Positions 16,892 to 25,462 of a stretch of 64,000 nucleotides of DNA are shown in pieces. Both the position numbers and the translations under genes were made by a program. Location: the NCBI GenBank assembly GCA_016125085.1, contig WGMM01000008.1, positions 62,001 through 126,000 on the forward strand, in the 5' to 3' direction. The DNA comes from a bacterium. Its GTDB lineage: Bacteria; Planctomycetota; Planctomycetia; Isosphaerales; Isosphaeraceae. How positions within the stretch are numbered: the stretch's first letter is position 1; every line of letters starts with the position of its first letter. The notes below the pieces were generated by a model. The model saw only the letters and a list, made by a program, of their open reading frames with translations, was not told the origin of the DNA and searched no databases.

Positions 16892-18460
16892 TCAGGGAGC
16901 GGCCTTGGTCTTCGCCTTTTCTTTCGCCTGATCCTCAAGGTCCTGCAGATAGGGCAGGTTCGAGCGTTTTTCGAGCGATTCCTCGTAAACTTCGATCTCC
17001 TGCCCTTCGTAGCGCGAGGCCAGGGCCTCCAGCTCGGCCATCAGGGCCTGATTCGCCTGGGTGTAGATCGCCTTCTTTTCCTGGAGCTGCCGGCGCTGGG
17101 CGACCATTTTCCATTGGGCCAGGGTGCTCGTGAAACCGGTGGGAACGGGGGTGTTACGCCATTCACGCACAAGTTCGGCCACGCGATTCCAGTCCGAGGC
17201 TTTCGTCCGGTCCCCCAGGCGGGCTTCGATGACGAACCGGCGCGCGAGAGCGTCAAGGATTTCGTCGCGATAGGCGATCAGACGCTGCTGAAATTCGACG
17301 GCCGCGGGTTTGGCGTCGGCCAGGATCGCGGGTACCTGATCGCCGGCGAGAACGGGCACGTCGAGCAGCGGTTCGAGCGAACCGCCGACGAGCCGGACGC
17401 CATAAAAGTCGAGCCCTTCCGGAGCTTCGAACCGGAGCGTGCCTTCGCGGTCAGTGAGAGCGGTCGCTCGCACCGGGCCGGTGGGCCATTCATGGATTTC
17501 GACCTTGTGACCGGCGACGGGGTGGCGAATGGGAGTGCCGCCCGTGCTGGCAAGCAACTGGCTGAACCGGAATGTGGTGGGAACTGTCGATGGCGTGAGG
17601 GCCATGGCGACCAGCTTGTTAGTCTGGCGGTAACGGCGGCCGATCGGGTCGCGGAAACTGCTCAGGAGCGATCCGAATGCTCCATCGCCACTCACTTTCG
17701 TCGTTTTCACGTAGGTCCAGGGCTCGACGGTACTGGAAACGAACTTCCCGGTGCGGTCATAAAACAGGCGGACCAGCTGATAATACTGCCCCGGCTGAGC
17801 CAGGATGCTGCCTTCGGAGACCGCTGCGAGTGAAGCCCCACGAATACGAAGGCGGACTTCGCCTCCTTCGTAACCCGCAACGTCGGCGATAGCGCGGAAG
17901 ATGTCGCGGCAGATTTCGAAGAGGCCACGAGCCAGGTCAGTCATGATCACAGGTCGCGTCCGTACCGGGCCGAGAATACCGCTGGAGCGGTCGAACTCAC
18001 GGCCAACCAGCTCGAGCGAAGCTTTGTCCGTTCCAGGCCGAAGCCGGACGAGCCAGACTTTTTCGCCGCCCTGCTGCTTTCGGCGATCGTAAGTCACAGG
18101 CTCCGGCCACTGAGTCCAGAGGTCGAAGGGCGTGTCCCAGACTTCGCCTTCCGCCCAGCGGACGTCAAGTTTCCAGGCCCGGCCCACGATTCGATCCGCG
18201 ATCGCTTCGAAATCGGACAGAATGCGAGCGCCTTTCTCGGCGTCCAGAGCGATGCGGTCATCGACGCTCAGGTGCAGCACGATGTCATACGGCTGATTTT
18301 CGGCCGTAACGCTTTCCTGCTGGCCCGACGCGGGTGTCGAGGCCTCTGCGGAACTCGCAGGCGATTCCTGGGCCATGGAGGTCGATTGTGCCCCAGCCAG
18401 AAACAGGAAGGCCAATGCGAACCGACGCAGCAGATCGGTGGGGAATCGAAGGCGGATCAT
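16892..18460 (-). CDS. Conserved exported protein of unknown function
   Basis: A 522-residue protein with a clear signal peptide (basic start, hydrophobic LALAFLFLAGAQS-like core, likely cleavage after SMA near residue 30) and a short Ser/Ala/Gln-rich linker. The body is mixed alpha/beta with blocks such as WPEPVTYDRR, VWLVRLRPG and DREGTLRFEAPEGLDFYGVRL, the last resembling a small Ig/carboxypeptidase-regulatory-like beta unit. The C-terminal 120 residues are Glu/Lys/Ala-rich, probably helical. I do not recognise a named family. Its ATG overlaps the stop of the solute-binding protein gene (ATGA), so it is the last gene of the six-gene unit. A periplasmic partner of the upstream proteins is inferred from that linkage only. 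Confidence 0.75.
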   Translation of the reverse strand: MIRLRFPTDLLRRFALAFLFLAGAQSTSMAQESPASSAEASTPASGQQESVTAENQPYDIVLHLSVDDRIALDAEKGARILSDFEAIADRIVGRAWKLDVRWAEGEVWDTPFDLWTQWPEPVTYDRRKQQGGEKVWLVRLRPGTDKASLELVGREFDRSSGILGPVRTRPVIMTDLARGLFEICRDIFRAIADVAGYEGGEVRLRIRGASLAAVSEGSILAQPGQYYQLVRLFYDRTGKFVSSTVEPWTYVKTTKVSGDGAFGSLLSSFRDPIGRRYRQTNKLVAMALTPSTVPTTFRFSQLLASTGGTPIRHPVAGHKVEIHEWPTGPVRATALTDREGTLRFEAPEGLDFYGVRLVGGSLEPLLDVPVLAGDQVPAILADAKPAAVEFQQRLIAYRDEILDALARRFVIEARLGDRTKASDWNRVAELVREWRNTPVPTGFTSTLAQWKMVAQRRQLQEKKAIYTQANQALMAELEALASRYEGQEIEVYEESLEKRSNLPYLQDLEDQAKEKAKTKAAP

Positions 18461-20871
18461 GGCGATTTGGCCTCAGCGGCGGGGCGAACCGACCATTCTC
18501 GGACATTATGGTAGAGCCGGTCCGAATTGGGCCGGACACCCGTCAGATCTTTTCGCCAGGCATATCTGTGCGGAACTTGCCAGAGGGGAATCAGCGGCAA
18601 TTCCTGGCGGACGAGCCGGTCGATAAAGCGGGCCTGGGCACGCACTTCGGTTTCGATAAAGGCTCTTTCCAGGCTCAGGACCTGGGAGAGAATCACGGGG
18701 CTGGCAAGCGCAGCCAGACCGCCTGATTGCGGAGGGGCATAAATCGCCGGGGCGATGAGGCCTCCGATGAGGAAGTGATCCATCGACGGCGAGACAGTGC
18801 GCCAGGCCAGCTCGAACGGCTTGCCGGAACGCAGTGATTCTTCGAGTTCACCGGCTTGCCAGCGTTTGAGTTTGATCTCGATACCGAAACCGCTGAGCGA
18901 ATCGGCGATTTTCGCCGCGACGCGTGCGATGTCCGGCCGGGCCGGGTAATCGAGAGTGAGCGAGATTTTGGTGATCTTGAGTTCACGCTTCGCCGAAGCG
19001 AAAAGGAGCCGGGCCATGGCCGGATCGAATGGCACGGGCCGCACTTCGGTATCGTCCCAGGCGGTGCCTTTGGCGAAGGCACCATCAGCCAGAAATTCGT
19101 CGGGCCGGGGTGCCCTGCCAAGAAATTGTTCTTCGAAAAGTTCCTGCCTGTTCAGTGCATAGGCCAGGCCCCGGCGGAACGAACGGTTGGCCAGAATCGG
19201 GACACGGCCATCGATGGCGATCAGGTGCACGTCCGGCGAGGGGCTCGTCGCGACGGCGACTGTCGGCGGTACTCGGTCCAGCAAAAGGTCGGATGGAACA
19301 TGTTCGATCAGGTCCACTCGGCTGTCGAGCAGGGCCTGCCAGGCGTCGCGATCGTCTTCGAAGACCAGTTCACGCACGCGAAACGGGCCAGCATCCAGGC
19401 CTGGCTGGCGTTCGAACGTGCTTTCGGCCGCTTGCGATTCCACACGGTTTCCGAGCCAGCGAAAATCGCCGGAACCGATCCAGGTTTCGGGTGGTACGAT
19501 CGCCGAGAATGCCGTTTCCGCCGGCATGACGGCCCGGAGAAACCAGAAATCGGGCTGAAGCACGGGGCGCGTAAATTTGACGCGAATCTTGCGGTCGTCG
19601 ACGGCTGCGACCGATTCGACGATGCCGGCCCACGTGCCGTGATAGGCGGGGCTGGCGGGCTGGGCCCAGGAAGTCAGCGTTGCGACGACGTCGCGGGAAT
19701 TCACGTTGCGGCCGTCGGACCATCGTGCATCGGGCTTGAGGGTCAATTCCCCCGTGGTCAGGTCTACGAGTTCGTAGCGGGCCGCGATTTGCCCTGGGGG
19801 TTCGCCTTTGTAAGACGATTCGCGAAGCTCTTCGAGCAAAGGCCGGAACGTCAAATCCGCAGCACGCGCCTGGGCTGGCGATGCTCCCCAGGGCCGGGGC
19901 GTGTCGGAGATCGCTTCCTGCACGGCCACGTTCACGGTTGGCCAGCGAACCATCGCTTCGGATCGCGCGGCTGACAATCCTTCGGTCTCGGGCCAGGCCC
20001 GGTAGGCTTCGTTCAGCCGGTCCAGCCGTTCGGGCCGGTCCTGCGGGGCCTGGCTCATGATGGTTCGAGCCACTTCGAGAAGTTTTTCGGCAAGGCTTTT
20101 CGCCGCAGGAGCGTTCGCATCGATGGAACGCATGCGCGACTGGCTTTCGCGGGCCCGCTCATATCGGCCGGCAGCCAGATCGATTTCGCCCAGCTTGCCC
20201 AGCCCCTCGATCGCCAGAGCCCGAGCCTGGTCGTCTTTCGGGTTGCGGGCGAGGGCTTCGTTCACGAACTGAAGGCCGGCCATGAGATCGCCCTGATCGA
20301 ACCGCTGGCGAGCTTCAGCGATCAGCAGCCTGCGGTGCGTGTCGGCCAGCCCGCGCCATTTCGGGTCCCGGTTCTGAACGAACAGGATATGCTCGAATGC
20401 CTTGGCGTAATCGCCGGCCGTGATGAGCCTGTCGGCTTCCTGGAGCAGCATATCCTCGAAATAGACGATATCGGTAATGTCTTCGCGATAGACGGCGTAT
20501 TCCAGGCCGTCGCCCTCCAGGGGCATGACGAAGAGCCGGATCGCCGGGTCTTTTTCGATTTCTTTCTCACGAGCCTCGAGTTCAGCCGATTTCTTGCGGC
20601 TCGGCGGCCTTCGGGCATACTTTTTGGGCGTGGGCAAGGGCCTGGGTGCGAGCGGTTCGACCGGAACGACGGCAGCATCCTTGAGAACCAGCCGGTCGAA
20701 AGGGGCACGGGTCAGCAAAGGTTCATCGAGCTTCGGGGCGGCAGCAGGCGTGGCCGGCTTCGCCCCGGCCTGACCGAACCCGCTGGGCAGAGACAGCGCC
20801 AGCGAGCAGACAGTCGCGGAGACCAGGGACCAGTAAATACGGCGGATTGAGGCCAGGCCGACGCAGGTCAT
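18457..20871 (-). CDS. TPR-fused extracellular solute-binding protein (SBP family 5-like)
   Basis: Exported protein of 804 residues. The start at 20871 overlaps the upstream stop as ATGA and gives a signal peptide (RRIYWSLVSATVCSLALSL). A Pro/Ala/Lys-rich linker is followed by TPR-like helices at about 140-280 (LITAGDYAKAFEHILFVQNRDPKW, LQFVNEALARNPKDDQARAL). The C-terminal 470 residues look like the peptide/nickel-binding SBP_bac_5 fold: LKPDARWSDGRNVNSRDVVATL, DDRKIRVKFTRP, NRSFRRGLAYALNRQELFEE and LPLIPLWQVPHRYAW. No ABC permease or ATPase is nearby. It may therefore be a scaffold or sensor derived from a transporter subunit rather than a transporter. It overlaps the next gene by four bases. 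Confidence 0.82.
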   Translation of the reverse strand: MTCVGLASIRRIYWSLVSATVCSLALSLPSGFGQAGAKPATPAAAPKLDEPLLTRAPFDRLVLKDAAVVPVEPLAPRPLPTPKKYARRPPSRKKSAELEAREKEIEKDPAIRLFVMPLEGDGLEYAVYREDITDIVYFEDMLLQEADRLITAGDYAKAFEHILFVQNRDPKWRGLADTHRRLLIAEARQRFDQGDLMAGLQFVNEALARNPKDDQARALAIEGLGKLGEIDLAAGRYERARESQSRMRSIDANAPAAKSLAEKLLEVARTIMSQAPQDRPERLDRLNEAYRAWPETEGLSAARSEAMVRWPTVNVAVQEAISDTPRPWGASPAQARAADLTFRPLLEELRESSYKGEPPGQIAARYELVDLTTGELTLKPDARWSDGRNVNSRDVVATLTSWAQPASPAYHGTWAGIVESVAAVDDRKIRVKFTRPVLQPDFWFLRAVMPAETAFSAIVPPETWIGSGDFRWLGNRVESQAAESTFERQPGLDAGPFRVRELVFEDDRDAWQALLDSRVDLIEHVPSDLLLDRVPPTVAVATSPSPDVHLIAIDGRVPILANRSFRRGLAYALNRQELFEEQFLGRAPRPDEFLADGAFAKGTAWDDTEVRPVPFDPAMARLLFASAKRELKITKISLTLDYPARPDIARVAAKIADSLSGFGIEIKLKRWQAGELEESLRSGKPFELAWRTVSPSMDHFLIGGLIAPAIYAPPQSGGLAALASPVILSQVLSLERAFIETEVRAQARFIDRLVRQELPLIPLWQVPHRYAWRKDLTGVRPNSDRLYHNVREWSVRPAAEAKSP

Positions 20872-23800
20872 TTTTCCGTATCCCCTCCGGCAGGCTTCGC
20901 CCCAGAGGCGGTTCGAAGTTCCGCGGGTATGGCACGCAACATGCCGGGACGTTCGACAACGTACCAACCGGACGAAGCCGCCAGAATCGGCCCCTGCACC
21001 CACTGTCCAAGATCTGTCCTTATCGGGGATTCGGCCGAATCGTTCCAGACTGCCAGTGCCGAACCCTGATTCTGTGACAGCCAGACCGTTTCGGAACCGA
21101 TACGCCGGGGTGCGGCGGCAGGCATGAGGCCCGGGGCCTGGGTCTCTCGTCTGATCTGACCTGCGCTGTCTACCACGCGAATCGATCCCGAAGGATGGAA
21201 GATCAAAGCCCCGATGCCGTCTACGCCGTAGATCCTCGTGCCCGCGCCCGGGAATTTCCATTCGGTCTGGGTAGAGAGATCACGAGCCGCCAGCGAAAGC
21301 ACCGTGCCATCGGACTTCAAGGCGAGCACGGAGCGGCCCGTCGAAACGATCGTTCCCGAGAACGATCCTTCGAGTGATACACGAGCCCCTTGCCTGAGCC
21401 GAGGCGGATCCTTTTCGACAACGAGACGAACGAGACGGCCGGTTTTGTCGGCGAGTGCCACGGAGCCTTCTTCCAGTGCCACCATACTGGTCCAGTTCCA
21501 GGGGCTCGATTTTTCGAAGTCGGGCACGAAAGGCTGACCAATTGCGGATCCGTCAGCGATCGAAACCAGGGAAATCTCGCCGTTCTCACCGGCGACGACA
21601 AGTATTTCGCCGATTCGAATCGGCGCGATCCGCGTACCCAGAGGCATGGTCAGATCCGATTCCTTGCCGTCCTTGCCGGCCTGGAGCCGAATGCGTTTCG
21701 AATCTTTCGTCGAAATTCCGATTCGACCGGCTCCGGTGCCGTACCAGGACCATTTCGTCTCTTCGCCAACCGAATCGCCACCGCTGGCGAGATCTTCCGA
21801 TTCCTTCGGATTTCTGACCCATTCGACGGCGACAGGCCTGGAAGAGGATTCCGGCTTGACTTCGACACTCTCACCACGATTGTCCGTCCAGCGGAGAGAG
21901 GCTTGCCCCGGTTCGCCTTCCGAAGGCTCCAGAGGCATGCCCCAGGAGGTCGCCCAGAGCGGCTTTTCCTGGCGCAGGTCGATGGCGATCGCGACGCGTC
22001 CCAGGTCCTTGTCCGTCGCCAGATAGATGACGAAGCGGTAGTCGTCGATCCGCGAAATCGCCGCGACGGGCACGCCTTCGGGCAACGGCCAGGAACGGAG
22101 GATGTCCATGCGGCCGGTTTGTGCTTCGAGCCTGTAGTGCTTGGCCGTGCGGTCGACGATAAGGGCTTCGCGCTGGCCCACGGCGATCGCAACGGTCGGC
22201 CGGGCAGGAGCATTGAGCGCGGGACTTTTCGCGACAAGCGTTAAAGGTTTTGCCTGAGTCGCCTCACCGATGCCGTACACCGCGAAGCCGCCCCGATCGT
22301 GTGAGGCCCAAAGTAGTGTGCCTTGCTGTGCCGGCTTGAACCAGACCCAGCCTTCGAGGGTTTCCTGCTGCAATCGCTGGGGCGACTGGCCCCGATCGTC
22401 CACCAACAGAGTTCGCAGTGAACCGGTCCGGATTTCGTGATTCTCCGCGAAAAATACGAAACGGCCTGACTTCGCCGGAGCGACACGCATGCTGCCGGGA
22501 GAGTGACCGAGATACATGCTGCGCTGGCATGATCGATCTTCGGTCGAGACGACGAAAACGACCGACTCATCTGCCGGGATATAGAGCGTTTTGTCGTTCG
22601 ATGCGGTCGTGATCGAACCGGCGAGGGGCCACTTCATATCCAGGCCGTCGTCGATCCGGCCAGTGGCCAGGTCGATCCACAAAACCTGACCGAGAGTCGG
22701 AAGTGCCAGTATCAGTCGATTGCCGAGTACGAGCGGCGGCTGACGAGGGGCATCGCCAAGTGGCTGACGCCAGATGAGCCTGCCATCGGCAAGTGCCAGT
22801 TTCACCAGGGATTTCGAGCGATCGTCGAAGGCCAGGACTGCCGGCGGGCTGTCGTCGGTGATCGAGACGGGCTCGAAACCGGCCGCGTTACCGGATGGTC
22901 TCTGCCAGAGAACGGAGCCGTCGCGGCTGTCCAGGCCGACCGTCAAAGCACCGCCCGAAACGACATTGATTTCGCCAGGTTCAGGGGTGCCTTCGGCTTC
23001 CGCGGACCGCGACCGAGCGAAGACCGTGATCGGCGGGCCCAGGGTTTCCGGATCGTCGCTCGTCACGGCGTCCCGCTTGATGCCAAGGGGCTTGACGTTT
23101 TCCTGCACCTGCTGATTGCTCTGGTCGAGCCGCTTCGAAACGGCTGGATCCGCACCCATGTCCGGGTATCGGTTCACGAGAGCGTCACGCAGTCGAAAGG
23201 CGACGGCTGCCTGGCGATTGCCGAGCGCGGCGTCGATCTCCGCCAGGGCTTTCGACTTCGTTTCCCCCTTTGCCACCGCGGCCTCGGCTGCAGCCATCAC
23301 GTTGTCCACTTTCAGCCGTTCTCGCTGTTTGACGGCCGCCTCGCCAGCGAGTTCCTCGTGCAATTTGTAGGCCTCTCGTGCACTTTGGATGGTATCGGTA
23401 GCGCCGGTCTGCTGGGCCCGGGTGGCGAGATCACGGGCCAGCCCCGCGACGATCTCGGCTGCTTCCATTCCACGATCGGTCCATGCCGGCTCATCGCTCA
23501 GGGCGGGCAGCTCCTTGCTGGCCATGGTGAGGGCCGCCGCGAGCTGCGGTGCCGCTCCTCCGGAAGTCTCGCGCAAGCGTGACAATGCCTCAAGCACCCG
23601 TGCCGTGGATGACCTCGCCTCGTTCGGTCTCAGCCTGAGAAAGTCGCGAAATCGCTGACCGCTGGTGGCGAAATCGCCAGAATCGTAATTCGCGATCGCG
23701 GCTTCGTAGGCCCTGTTCGCCCGGGTTCGTTCGATAATCCACCAAAGCCCGAAAGCCGTCAGCCCCAATACGACCAGCGTGCCGGTCAACAGCAGCACGA

Positions 23801-24437
23801 GGGGCGTTTTCGATAATTTCCGCGTCTCTTCTTCGTCTTCGGCGAATACGGTCACGCCGCGTCCTGCAACAGCCGTGGCTTCCCGTTCCGTTGGTTTCGA
23901 TTCGCTGTCTGCCGAGTCGCGAAAACGACCACGGCTGGCTGCTTTTCCGGATTTGCCGGTTTTCGCAAGTGGCGGGGCGAGTTCGGCCGAGTCGTCGGCG
24001 ACATCGTCCCAACCGAGTTCCATCGGTTCTTCGGGTATTTGGGCGCGTGGTTGCGGAGTTTTCTCGACCGGCTTCGCTGGCGGTTCGAAAACCGGTGACG
24101 GTGCGGACTTTTTCGGGGTCAACGGCGGTGCGACGGCTGGCGCTGGCTGCGATTCGAACAGGTAGATCCTGTAGCCGCCCATGCCAAGTTCATCGCCGGG
24201 AAGAATCGAGCACTTGGCCGTGCGCTTACCGTTATGCAGAAACGATTTTCCTTCGGGCGTCGCTTCGACCTGGCAAGCCCCTGACTGAACTTTGAGCCTC
24301 GCATGAATCGGCTGGACTTCCGGATCCTTCAGATGCACGTCGCAGACCGCGTCCGAACCGATCAGGAGACTGCCGGATTCAGGAAGGTCGAATCGTTCCG
24401 TGCGTCCCTTCGGACCATGCAGTTCCAGGCGAGCCAT
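20868..24437 (-). CDS. FHA domain - transmembrane - PQQ-like propeller protein
   Basis: Single-pass membrane protein of 1189 residues. The start at 24437 is supported by AAGGA seven bases upstream. Residues about 7-93 form an FHA domain, a phosphothreonine-peptide-binding fold (SGSLLIGSDAVCDVHLKD, then HARL and FLHNGKRT). A Pro/Ala/Lys-rich linker runs to about 205. One transmembrane helix follows at about 212-234 (LVLLLTGTLVVLGLTAFGLWW), then a helical TPR/coiled region to about 430. From about 480 to the end are PQQ-like beta-propeller blades (VGLDSRDGSVLWQRPSG, ALADGRLIWRQPLGD, LATGRIDDGL, VSIADGSAIGQ). The cytoplasmic FHA and extracytoplasmic propeller suggest Ser/Thr-kinase-linked signalling across the membrane, which is inference. 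Part of the six-gene unit. Confidence 0.85.
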   Translation of the reverse strand: MARLELHGPKGRTERFDLPESGSLLIGSDAVCDVHLKDPEVQPIHARLKVQSGACQVEATPEGKSFLHNGKRTAKCSILPGDELGMGGYRIYLFESQPAPAVAPPLTPKKSAPSPVFEPPAKPVEKTPQPRAQIPEEPMELGWDDVADDSAELAPPLAKTGKSGKAASRGRFRDSADSESKPTEREATAVAGRGVTVFAEDEEETRKLSKTPLVLLLTGTLVVLGLTAFGLWWIIERTRANRAYEAAIANYDSGDFATSGQRFRDFLRLRPNEARSSTARVLEALSRLRETSGGAAPQLAAALTMASKELPALSDEPAWTDRGMEAAEIVAGLARDLATRAQQTGATDTIQSAREAYKLHEELAGEAAVKQRERLKVDNVMAAAEAAVAKGETKSKALAEIDAALGNRQAAVAFRLRDALVNRYPDMGADPAVSKRLDQSNQQVQENVKPLGIKRDAVTSDDPETLGPPITVFARSRSAEAEGTPEPGEINVVSGGALTVGLDSRDGSVLWQRPSGNAAGFEPVSITDDSPPAVLAFDDRSKSLVKLALADGRLIWRQPLGDAPRQPPLVLGNRLILALPTLGQVLWIDLATGRIDDGLDMKWPLAGSITTASNDKTLYIPADESVVFVVSTEDRSCQRSMYLGHSPGSMRVAPAKSGRFVFFAENHEIRTGSLRTLLVDDRGQSPQRLQQETLEGWVWFKPAQQGTLLWASHDRGGFAVYGIGEATQAKPLTLVAKSPALNAPARPTVAIAVGQREALIVDRTAKHYRLEAQTGRMDILRSWPLPEGVPVAAISRIDDYRFVIYLATDKDLGRVAIAIDLRQEKPLWATSWGMPLEPSEGEPGQASLRWTDNRGESVEVKPESSSRPVAVEWVRNPKESEDLASGGDSVGEETKWSWYGTGAGRIGISTKDSKRIRLQAGKDGKESDLTMPLGTRIAPIRIGEILVVAGENGEISLVSIADGSAIGQPFVPDFEKSSPWNWTSMVALEEGSVALADKTGRLVRLVVEKDPPRLRQGARVSLEGSFSGTIVSTGRSVLALKSDGTVLSLAARDLSTQTEWKFPGAGTRIYGVDGIGALIFHPSGSIRVVDSAGQIRRETQAPGLMPAAAPRRIGSETVWLSQNQGSALAVWNDSAESPIRTDLGQWVQGPILAASSGWYVVERPGMLRAIPAELRTASGAKPAGGDTEK

Positions 24438-24529
24438 GCGGGGTTCCTTCATCGATGAGACTTCGGTCGAATGCTGTGCCGGGGCTCATTGCCCCCGTCG
24501 TATCGATCCGTTCGAAGTTCCGCCACCGG

Positions 24530-25462
24530 TCATAGCGGTTCCTGCGAAGCGACCGCCAGATCGTAGCGGTCGCCGTTGCGAGTCACGCGGAAACGCGTGC
24601 GTTTGATCTGGCCTGGCTGGCGCCGGGCATAGGCGACCTCAAGCTGGGCAAGCCGGTCCGCGACCTCTTTCGGATAGAAGTGGAAGATCGCCCCTTGCCC
24701 GGGATCGATTCCGGCGGATCGGAACAACTGCTGGTCAATCCCCTTACGGCCGCTGCCGAGCCAGACGAAATAGAGCCGTTTTTCGGTCTCGGGTAAGCCG
24801 TTTCGGATCGTAGGACGGCCTGCGGAGAGATTCTTCGCGTAAGTCAGCTCGTTGCCTCGGGCCACGGCGACCTCCACGCCCATTGCGTCCAGCGCCTTGG
24901 CGTATTCGTCAACCGTTTGCCCGGAATCATAGACGATATTCCATCGCTGTTCACGGGGAACGCCTCCGGTGCCTGGGCCGAAGCCGTAACCGGGCCTGCC
25001 CGTACCTTTCTGGCTGGCGCGCCGTCCGGTCGCAACTGAGCCGCCGGAACTGACTGCAGGACCGAGGTCCATGGTCATCACAGCGTCTCCGTCGCCCACA
25101 AGCCCGTCGAAGACGACGTCGGGCGTCATCGCGACGCTCGGCTCCTCGAATTCCGCCGCGTTGGATTCGCTGTTCGATGCCGCCGGGCCATAAGCGGCAC
25201 CCGGCACTTCGATCGTTTCCGACTCGCCGGGAGTGCCGTCAGGACTGCCGCCGCCGCCGCCGGAAACTTCGATGATTTCCACCGGGGCTGCTGTCGGCAG
25301 GCTGAACCCCTGCATCGCGATGAACTGGATCGCCAGCCACGCGACCACGGTAATGGCTCCGAGAATCGCCGCTACCAGACCTGAAACGGTTCTGTCGTAA
25401 GGAGTTTCGCCCCTCAAAATCCGACCGGCCGCTGGTGGAGGCGGAGTGGTGGCTGCACTCAT
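24530..25462 (-). CDS. Single-pass membrane protein with Gly/Pro-rich linker, unknown function
   Basis: A 310-residue protein. A short Pro/Ala-rich cytoplasmic start is followed by one transmembrane helix (about 26-50, GLVAAILGAITVVAWLAIQF). A long Gly/Ser/Glu-rich linker with a GGGGG run spans about 60-160. The soluble domain at about 165-305 contains WNIVYDSGQTVDEYAKALDA, VWLGSGRKGIDQQLFRSAG and FHFYPKEVADRLAQLE. The topology (N-in, one helix, extended linker, C-terminal periplasmic domain) resembles TonB/TolA-type energy-transducing proteins, but I see no sequence proof. ATG overlaps the stop of the upstream alpha-toroid gene. The FHA gene follows after 92 bases. Confidence 0.75.
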   Translation of the reverse strand: MSAATTPPPPAAGRILRGETPYDRTVSGLVAAILGAITVVAWLAIQFIAMQGFSLPTAAPVEIIEVSGGGGGSPDGTPGESETIEVPGAAYGPAASNSESNAAEFEEPSVAMTPDVVFDGLVGDGDAVMTMDLGPAVSSGGSVATGRRASQKGTGRPGYGFGPGTGGVPREQRWNIVYDSGQTVDEYAKALDAMGVEVAVARGNELTYAKNLSAGRPTIRNGLPETEKRLYFVWLGSGRKGIDQQLFRSAGIDPGQGAIFHFYPKEVADRLAQLEVAYARRQPGQIKRTRFRVTRNGDRYDLAVASQEPL

